From positions 558,001 through 622,000 of the forward strand of contig JACKEB010000010.1 of assembly GCA_020633205.1 (NCBI GenBank): a DNA stretch of 64,000 bases. Direction: 5' to 3'. Shown here piece by piece: positions 59,012-64,000 of the stretch. The notes under the pieces were generated by a model that was not told the origin of the DNA, did no database searches, and was given only the letters and a program-made list of their open reading frames with translations. How positions within the stretch are numbered: position 1 is the stretch's first letter; each line of letters opens with the position of its first letter. Position numbers and translations under genes: made by a program. The stretch comes from Polyangiaceae bacterium (lineage in GTDB: Bacteria; Myxococcota_A; Polyangia; Polyangiales; Polyangiaceae).

Positions 59012-60013
59012 ATGAGTGCTGAGCAGCTCACCCCGAAGAGCCGCATTGTTGGAACGGGTGCCTACGCTCCCTCCAAGGTGCTGACCAACCACGATCTGGA
59101 GAAGATCGTGGATACCTCCGACGCCTGGATCCGGGAGCGCACTGGGATTGGAGAGCGCCGCATGGCGGCCGAAGGTGAAGCAGCCAGCGACATGGCGCTC
59201 GAAGCGGCCAAGCGCGCCTTGGACATGGCGGGTGTGAAAGCCGAAGAGCTCGACATGATCATCGTGGGCACGATCAGCCCTGACATGCCGTTGCCCGCGT
59301 GTGCTGCGTTCCTGCAGGCCAAGCTCGGAGCGCGCAGCATCCCGTCGTTCGACGTCGCCGCAGCCTGCGCTGGCTTCCTCTACGCACTCTCCATTGGCGA
59401 CCAATATATCCGCACGGGAATGGTGAAGCGCGTCCTGGTGGTCGGCGTAGAGCTTTTGACCCGTGTGTTGAACTGGGAAGATCGCACCACCTGCGTGCTC
59501 TTCGGCGACGGCGCTGGTGCCGCGGTCCTGGCCCCCGCGGAGGGTGGCCCCGCTGGCGTGCTTTCCACGCAGCTATACACCGATGCTTCACTCGCCGAGT
59601 CGCTCTGCATTCCTGCTGGCGGCAGCAAGGAGCCCCTCACCCCCGAGCTCATCGAGAAGCGCCGCGACAAGGTGCACATGATCGGCCAGGACATCTTCAA
59701 GGTTGCCGTAAAGAACCTCTCGAGCGCCTCGAAGTCGGCTCTCGAAGTCGCTGGGCTCGAGCTCGATCAGGTCGACTGGGTCGTGCCCCACCAAGCCAAC
59801 CTGCGCATCATCAACCAGGTCTCTCAGCGCCTGAAGATCCCGATGGATCGCTTCGTGCTCAACATCGAGCGCTACGGCAACACCTCGAGCGCGTCGATCC
59901 CGATCGCGCTCGATGAGGCCGTGCGCGACGGGCGTATCCAGCCCGGACAGACGGTGCTGATGTGTGCCCTCGGAGCTGGGATCTCCTGGGCCAGCGCCTT
60001 GGCTCGTATGTAG
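59012..60013 (+). CDS. fabH: Beta-ketoacyl-ACP synthase III FabH
   Basis: A 333-residue condensing enzyme that starts fatty-acid chains from acyl-CoA and malonyl-ACP. The catalytic triad is seen: Cys in DVAAACAGFLYAL, His in VVPHQANLRI and Asn in ERYGNTSSASIP. GERRMAAEG and RTGIGERR are also typical. The final ALGAGISWASALARM closes the fold. The ATG at 59012 is used; a GTG lies three codons upstream. It leads the fabH-fabD-fabG-acpP-fabF series, whose genes are separated by 130-340 nt, looser than in enteric bacteria. Confidence 0.97.
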   Translation: MSAEQLTPKSRIVGTGAYAPSKVLTNHDLEKIVDTSDAWIRERTGIGERRMAAEGEAASDMALEAAKRALDMAGVKAEELDMIIVGTISPDMPLPACAAFLQAKLGARSIPSFDVAAACAGFLYALSIGDQYIRTGMVKRVLVVGVELLTRVLNWEDRTTCVLFGDGAGAAVLAPAEGGPAGVLSTQLYTDASLAESLCIPAGGSKEPLTPELIEKRRDKVHMIGQDIFKVAVKNLSSASKSALEVAGLELDQVDWVVPHQANLRIINQVSQRLKIPMDRFVLNIERYGNTSSASIPIALDEAVRDGRIQPGQTVLMCALGAGISWASALARM

Positions 60014-60143
60014 TTCACGCCGTCGTGCCACACACGGTGCGCCGCGGGTTTCCGTGGCGCCGCTGCCTGAGTTAAGGTCGGCCCGGCGGTAGTTCGACAG
60101 CCGCAGCTCGGGAGCGCCAAGCGCTCCAAATGGGAGAGATTCG

Positions 60144-61076
60144 ATGTCAGTCGCGTGGTTGTTTCCTGGTCAAGGCACTCAGTTCGTAGGCATGGGCAAG
60201 AGCCTGTTCGAGGAGAGCCCGGCGGCCCGCGACGTCTTCGAGCGCGCGGATTCGGCACTGGGGTTCTCCATCAGCAAGCTCTGCTTCGAAGGCCCCGAGA
60301 GCGATCTCGTGCTGACCAAAAACACTCAGCCAGCGATCGTCACGGCGAGCATGGCTGCGCTCGCGGCACTGAAAGAGATCATTCCCAACCTGCCCGCGCC
60401 GAGCGTTGCCGCAGGTCACTCCCTGGGAGAGTACAGCGCGCTCGTCGCAGCCTCCGCGCTCACGTTGGAGGACGCCGTGCGTCTAGTGCACCTGCGTGGA
60501 AAGGCCATGCAGGACGCCGTCCCCGAGGGCCGCGGCGCGATGGCAGCGATCCTCGGAGGCGACGCGGCCGCCGTGGAGGAGCTTTGCCGTGCGGCACAGG
60601 ACGCGGGCAGCGTGTCGCCTGCCAACTTCAACGCGCCCGGGCAAATCGTGATCGCTGGTTCGAGCGAAGGCGTCGCGCGCGCTTCCGAGCTAGCGGGCGA
60701 ACGCAAGCTGAAGGCGATCCCGCTGAAGGTCAGTGCGCCTTTCCATTGTAGCTTGATGGAACCCGCCGCGCGCGCCGTGGAGCGCGCCTTGAGTGATATC
60801 CAGATCGGCCCGCTCGCCTTCCCGGTGGTCAGCAATGTGGAAGCCGAGCCGAACCAGGCGAGTGAGCGCGTCGCCGCGCTACTGGTTAAACAAATCGACG
60901 GGCCGGTGTTATGGGAGCAGAGCGTGCTCCGCATGCGCGCCATGGGCGTGGACCAGGCGCTGGAAATCGGGCCGAAAAACGTGCTCGCAGGCCTAGTGCG
61001 CAAGATCGACAAGGCGCTCAAAGTGCAGTCGCTGTTCGAGATGGACGCGCTGCGCAAGCTCGCCGAAACACTCTGA
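60144..61076 (+). CDS. fabD: Malonyl-CoA:ACP transacylase FabD
   Basis: A 310-residue enzyme transferring malonyl groups from CoA to ACP. The N-terminus WLFPGQGTQFVGMG, the active-site serine motif GHSLGEYSAL, the Gln in NTQPAIVTAS and the His in APFHCSLM are all present. RGKAMQDAV holds the conserved Arg that binds the malonyl carboxylate. A clear ribosome site (GGGAGAG) precedes the ATG. It lies 130 nt after fabH. Confidence 0.97.
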   Translation: MSVAWLFPGQGTQFVGMGKSLFEESPAARDVFERADSALGFSISKLCFEGPESDLVLTKNTQPAIVTASMAALAALKEIIPNLPAPSVAAGHSLGEYSALVAASALTLEDAVRLVHLRGKAMQDAVPEGRGAMAAILGGDAAAVEELCRAAQDAGSVSPANFNAPGQIVIAGSSEGVARASELAGERKLKAIPLKVSAPFHCSLMEPAARAVERALSDIQIGPLAFPVVSNVEAEPNQASERVAALLVKQIDGPVLWEQSVLRMRAMGVDQALEIGPKNVLAGLVRKIDKALKVQSLFEMDALRKLAETL

Positions 61077-61415
61077 AGTAACGCTGGCGCATAGCGCGGC
61101 TCAACACAGCGCGAAGACCGCAACACACCCGCTTTGACGCGCTGAGCTGAAGCAACGCGCCACACGGCTCGGATCGCTTGGGTTCGCGCCGGTTTCGCTC
61201 GCGCGCGTCAGGCGAAGCATTGAAGACACCGAGTGCACGCGTAGCGAACGCGCCTACGCACGATCCGCTCCTCCTCAGTGCGCGTCTTCGGGGCGCTGCT
61301 ATTCAGCTCGATAACAGGGCGAAACGCCCGCCGACCGGTTTGCGCCTCCACCTAACTTTCACCCTTGTTTTGTGCGTGCACGTGGTAAACAGGCGCGCCC
61401 TGTCAGGGGGAATGC
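61077..61415. other. Intergenic region fabD-fabG
   Basis: A 339-nt gap, unusually large inside a fab cluster. It has no coding ORF. A short inverted repeat (ACAGG-CGCGC-CCTGT) at 61389-61403 sits just before the fabG ribosome site (GGGGGAA) and could act as an operator or translational switch. An internal promoter before fabG is likely. Confidence 0.4.
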
Positions 61416-62159
61416 ATGTTCGATCTGAAGTCTAGAGTAGCAGTGGTCACGGGTGGTTCGCGCGGCATCGGTCGCGCAGCGGCGATCGCGCTCGCCGCCC
61501 AAGGCGCCCATGTGGTCGTCGGGTACGCCAGCGGCGAAGCGGCGGCTCAAGAGGTCGCCAGCGCGATCACGAACGCCGGTGGCAGCGCCGAGACGGCGCG
61601 CCTGGATGTTTCCTCGAGTGAGGTCGAAGCAGCCATCGCGGAGATTGCGAAGCGTCACGGCCGTCTGGATATCCTCGTGGCAAGTGCTGGCATCAGCATC
61701 GACGGCTTGCTGCTGCGGCTCAAGGACGACGACTTCGATCAACTGCTCGCCGTGAACCTGAAAGGCGCGGTGTACTCCGCGCGCGCCGCGATCAAGAGCA
61801 TGATGCGCGCGCGCTTTGGCCGCGTGATCTTGCTCTCCAGCGTGGTTGGCGAGATGGGCAACGCAGGGCAGACCGCCTACGCGGCGACCAAGGCCGGCCT
61901 GGTGGGAGTCGCCAAATCCCTCGCCCGTGAGTACGCCTCCCGCGGCATCACTGTGAACGCCATCGCACCTGGTTTCGTGGAAACCGACATGACCCGCGCG
62001 CTGACCGAAGAGCAGCGCAAGGGGATCCTCGATGCCGTCCCGGTTGGGCGCATCGGATCCGCCGAAGAGATCGCTGCGGGCGTCGTGTACTTGGCCTCGG
62101 GAGAGGCGGGCTACGTCACTGGCGAAACCCTGCGGATCAACGGCGGGATGTATATGTGA
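61416..62159 (+). CDS. fabG: 3-oxoacyl-ACP reductase FabG
   Basis: A 247-residue NADPH-dependent SDR reducing 3-ketoacyl-ACP. The cofactor motif GGSRGIGRA, the Ser in ILLSSVVGEMGNAGQ, Tyr and Lys in YAATKAG, and the RITVNAIAPGFVETDM-like stretch all fit FabG. The usual NNAG motif reads ASAG here, although the following NLKG and active-site tetrad look normal. The C-terminus GETLRINGGMYM is the FabG ending. Position in the fab series settles the assignment. Confidence 0.95.
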   Translation: MFDLKSRVAVVTGGSRGIGRAAAIALAAQGAHVVVGYASGEAAAQEVASAITNAGGSAETARLDVSSSEVEAAIAEIAKRHGRLDILVASAGISIDGLLLRLKDDDFDQLLAVNLKGAVYSARAAIKSMMRARFGRVILLSSVVGEMGNAGQTAYAATKAGLVGVAKSLAREYASRGITVNAIAPGFVETDMTRALTEEQRKGILDAVPVGRIGSAEEIAAGVVYLASGEAGYVTGETLRINGGMYM

Positions 62160-62335
62160 ATTGCCCACGCCCAGACGGCGTGGACTGAGTGTCTGGCCGT
62201 TCGCGCTCCCCCTGGGGCGTCAGCGAGACCAAAGCGCCATCATCAAGATGGCGACTGACTTAGAGAGACGCGCGACTCGCGCGCAGGAACGAAAGAAACA
62301 GAGCAATGGCCGCGGAGAGCGGCCTTGGAGGCAGC

Positions 62336-62578
62336 ATGGCTGAAGGTATCGAGGCGAAGGTCAAGCAGATCATCAAAGAGCAGCTGGACGTGGACGAAGC
62401 AGACATCAAGGCGGAGTCCACCTTCATCGACGACCTGGGAGCGGACTCCCTGGGCCTCGTGGAGCTCGTGCTCGCCTTCGAGGAAGCGTTCGAGATCGAC
62501 ATCCCCGACGAAGACACGGAGAAGATCCGCACCGTCCAGGACGCAGTCGACTACATCCAGCAGCACCAAGCTGGCTGA
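62336..62578 (+). CDS. acpP: Acyl carrier protein
   Basis: An 80-residue acidic carrier of fatty-acyl chains. The 4'-phosphopantetheine site is Ser in GADSLGLVELV (DSL motif). The ATG at 62336 is preferred over an upstream one because GGAGG lies six bases before it and the result matches the family length. The order fabG-acpP-fabF is the typical one. Confidence 0.97.
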   Translation: MAEGIEAKVKQIIKEQLDVDEADIKAESTFIDDLGADSLGLVELVLAFEEAFEIDIPDEDTEKIRTVQDAVDYIQQHQAG

Positions 62579-62794
62579 GTCGCGCACCGCGCGACCTTGA
62601 TTCGCTTCGCGTGGACGCGCCAGAGCCACCGGATACGGGCCGCACCCCGCTGCGGCCTGTATCCGCTCGCGCACACAGCCAAGCACCTGTTCGACACGCC
62701 GAGCTCCGCGCCATCAAGAGCAGCGGGCTCGGCATAGCTTTGCGCGGCACGCGCACCCCTTCTCACGCCGTCGCGTGGGCACCATGAGGCAGCA

Positions 62795-64000
62795 ATGGAA
62801 CGCGTCGTCATCACCGGAATTGGTCTGATCACCCCCAACGGCATCGGCACAGAGGCCACCTGGCAGTCGCTGCTGAAGGGCGAGAGCGGTGCTGGACCTA
62901 TCACTCAGTTCGAGATCACCGACGAGTATCCAACGCGTTTCGCGTGCGAGGTCAAAAACTACGACCCCGCAGAGTTCATGCCGCGCAAGAAGCTCAAGGA
63001 GGTCGCCCGCTTCATCACGTTCTCGATGGGAGCGACCAAGCTTGCGTTCCAAGACGCTGGGCTGGAACTCGCAGAAGCCGAACGCGATCGTGCAGGCTGC
63101 TTCATCGGAGTTGGCCTCGGCGGCCTGGAGAATCTCGAGCGGGTCAAGATGATCCTCGAGACCAAAGGCCCGGGCAAGGTCAGCCCCTATTTCATTCCCT
63201 CCCTCATCGGTAACCTCGCGGCTGGCCAAGTCAGCATCGAGTACGGCCTACGCGGACCGAGCTTCTGCCACACCACGGCATGCTCCTCGAGCGCCCATTC
63301 CCTCGGGGAAGCGGCTGAATGGATTCGTCGCGGCAAGGCAGACGTGATGGTCGCCGGCGGCGCGGAAGCGACGATCACCCCAATCGGCATCGCGGGCTTC
63401 AGCGCCATGTTCGCCCTCTCGCGGCGCAACGACGCCCCCCAAGCCGCCTCTCGTCCTTGGGACAAGGGTCGCGACGGATTCGTGTGTGGCGAGGGAGCGG
63501 GAACGCTAATCCTCGAGTCGCTCTCCCGTGCCAAGCGTCGCGGCGCAAAAATCTACGCGGAAATCACCGGATTCGGAGCTTCCAGCGACGCGTATCACAT
63601 CACCAAGCCGGCTCCCGACGGCGCCGGAGCCATCCGCTCCATGCGACTCGCGCTGGAAGACGCGAAGCTGTCTCCAGAGAGCATCGGCTACATGAACGCC
63701 CATGGTACTTCGACTCCAGCGGGTGACATCGAAGAGAGCAAGGCCGTAGAAGCCGTCTTTGGTGACTACGCGAAAGACCACAAGCTGTGGGTCAGCTCCA
63801 CCAAATCCATGATGGGCCACCTGCTGGGCGCCGCCGGCGCCGTGGAGGCCGCGGTGTGCGCGAAGGCCATCGAGACCGGTGCTATCCCGCCCACGATCAA
63901 CCTCAAGGATCCGGATCCGGAGTGCCGCCTCGACTACGTGCCGAACCAGGCCAGAGAGCGTCGTCTCGACCACGCCATGAGCAACTCCTTCGGCTTCGGT
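62795..64000 (+). CDS. fabF: Beta-ketoacyl-ACP synthase II FabF, 3' end missing
   Basis: The frame is open from the ATG at 62795 (GAGG upstream) to the window edge, 402 codons, so only about ten residues are missing. The enzyme elongates fatty acids by condensing acyl-ACP with malonyl-ACP. The N-terminus RVVITGIGLITPNG, active-site Cys in TTACSSSAH, the two His in AHGTSTPAGD and MMGHLLGAAG, and the closing SNSFGFG are all diagnostic. It follows acpP by 216 nt. Confidence 0.97.
   Translation, partial: MERVVITGIGLITPNGIGTEATWQSLLKGESGAGPITQFEITDEYPTRFACEVKNYDPAEFMPRKKLKEVARFITFSMGATKLAFQDAGLELAEAERDRAGCFIGVGLGGLENLERVKMILETKGPGKVSPYFIPSLIGNLAAGQVSIEYGLRGPSFCHTTACSSSAHSLGEAAEWIRRGKADVMVAGGAEATITPIGIAGFSAMFALSRRNDAPQAASRPWDKGRDGFVCGEGAGTLILESLSRAKRRGAKIYAEITGFGASSDAYHITKPAPDGAGAIRSMRLALEDAKLSPESIGYMNAHGTSTPAGDIEESKAVEAVFGDYAKDHKLWVSSTKSMMGHLLGAAGAVEAAVCAKAIETGAIPPTINLKDPDPECRLDYVPNQARERRLDHAMSNSFGFG

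Noticed and set aside
1..64000. CRISPR arrays, tRNA or rRNA genes, IS elements, prophage genes
   Set aside because: No regularly spaced repeats, no cloverleaf with TTCGAATCC-type arm, no transposase or integrase motif was seen while reading both strands; a tRNAscan or covariance search could not be run.

Overview
The window looks like chromosomal DNA of a high-GC myxobacterium (Myxococcota, probably the Polyangiales side). Evidence: three proteins end in MYXO-CTERM-type tails (Cys, hydrophobic helix, Arg cluster). There are many exported Cys-rich lipoproteins with Gly/Ala/Thr linkers and CDGxDNDCNG motifs, a Ser/Thr kinase coupled to an FHA protein, and an FHA-type sigma-54 activator. No rRNA, tRNA, IS element, phage gene or CRISPR array was found. 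Coding density is high and most gene starts were re-chosen from Shine-Dalgarno evidence or signal peptides.

Layout. 0-10 kb: end of an SDR gene, TPR lipoprotein, msrA, coiled-coil lipoprotein, PilZ protein, penicillin-binding transpeptidase, DUF2330/MYXO-CTERM protein, acyl-CoA dehydrogenase and NUDIX hydrolase. 10-20 kb: lipoproteins, a zinc-ribbon membrane protein, a PAP2 protein, and the Ser/Thr kinase with its FHA/degenerate AAA+ partner. 19.7-24.6 kb: two tandem SpoIID-domain lipoproteins behind matching sigma-54-like promoters, next to an FHA sigma-54 activator. 24.7-32.9 kb: lipoprotein, rhodanese-ThiF fusion, outer-membrane proteins and the type IV pilus ATPases PilB and PilT.

32.9-40.8 kb is the most remarkable part: eight minus-strand signalling genes around a compact kai operon. 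It encodes a degenerate receiver, a receiver plus KaiA-C-like protein, KaiB and a full-length double-domain KaiC, joined by 4-14 nt overlaps. A NarX/NarL-type kinase-regulator pair and a free receiver lie upstream, and a hybrid kinase lies downstream behind a strong hairpin. KaiC keeps both P-loops, both catalytic Glu pairs and the three residues matching the cyanobacterial phosphorylation sites. This is a candidate complete KaiABC-like timing device in an apparently non-photosynthetic lineage.

40.9-57.7 kb: large TPR protein, purF, HMG-CoA lyase, an NtrB/NtrC-like pair, lipoproteins, DUF192 protein, cyclophilin, DUF4349 protein and a GT-C-like membrane protein. 57.8-64 kb: yceD-rpmF followed by fabH-fabD-fabG-acpP-fabF without plsX; fabF runs off the right edge.
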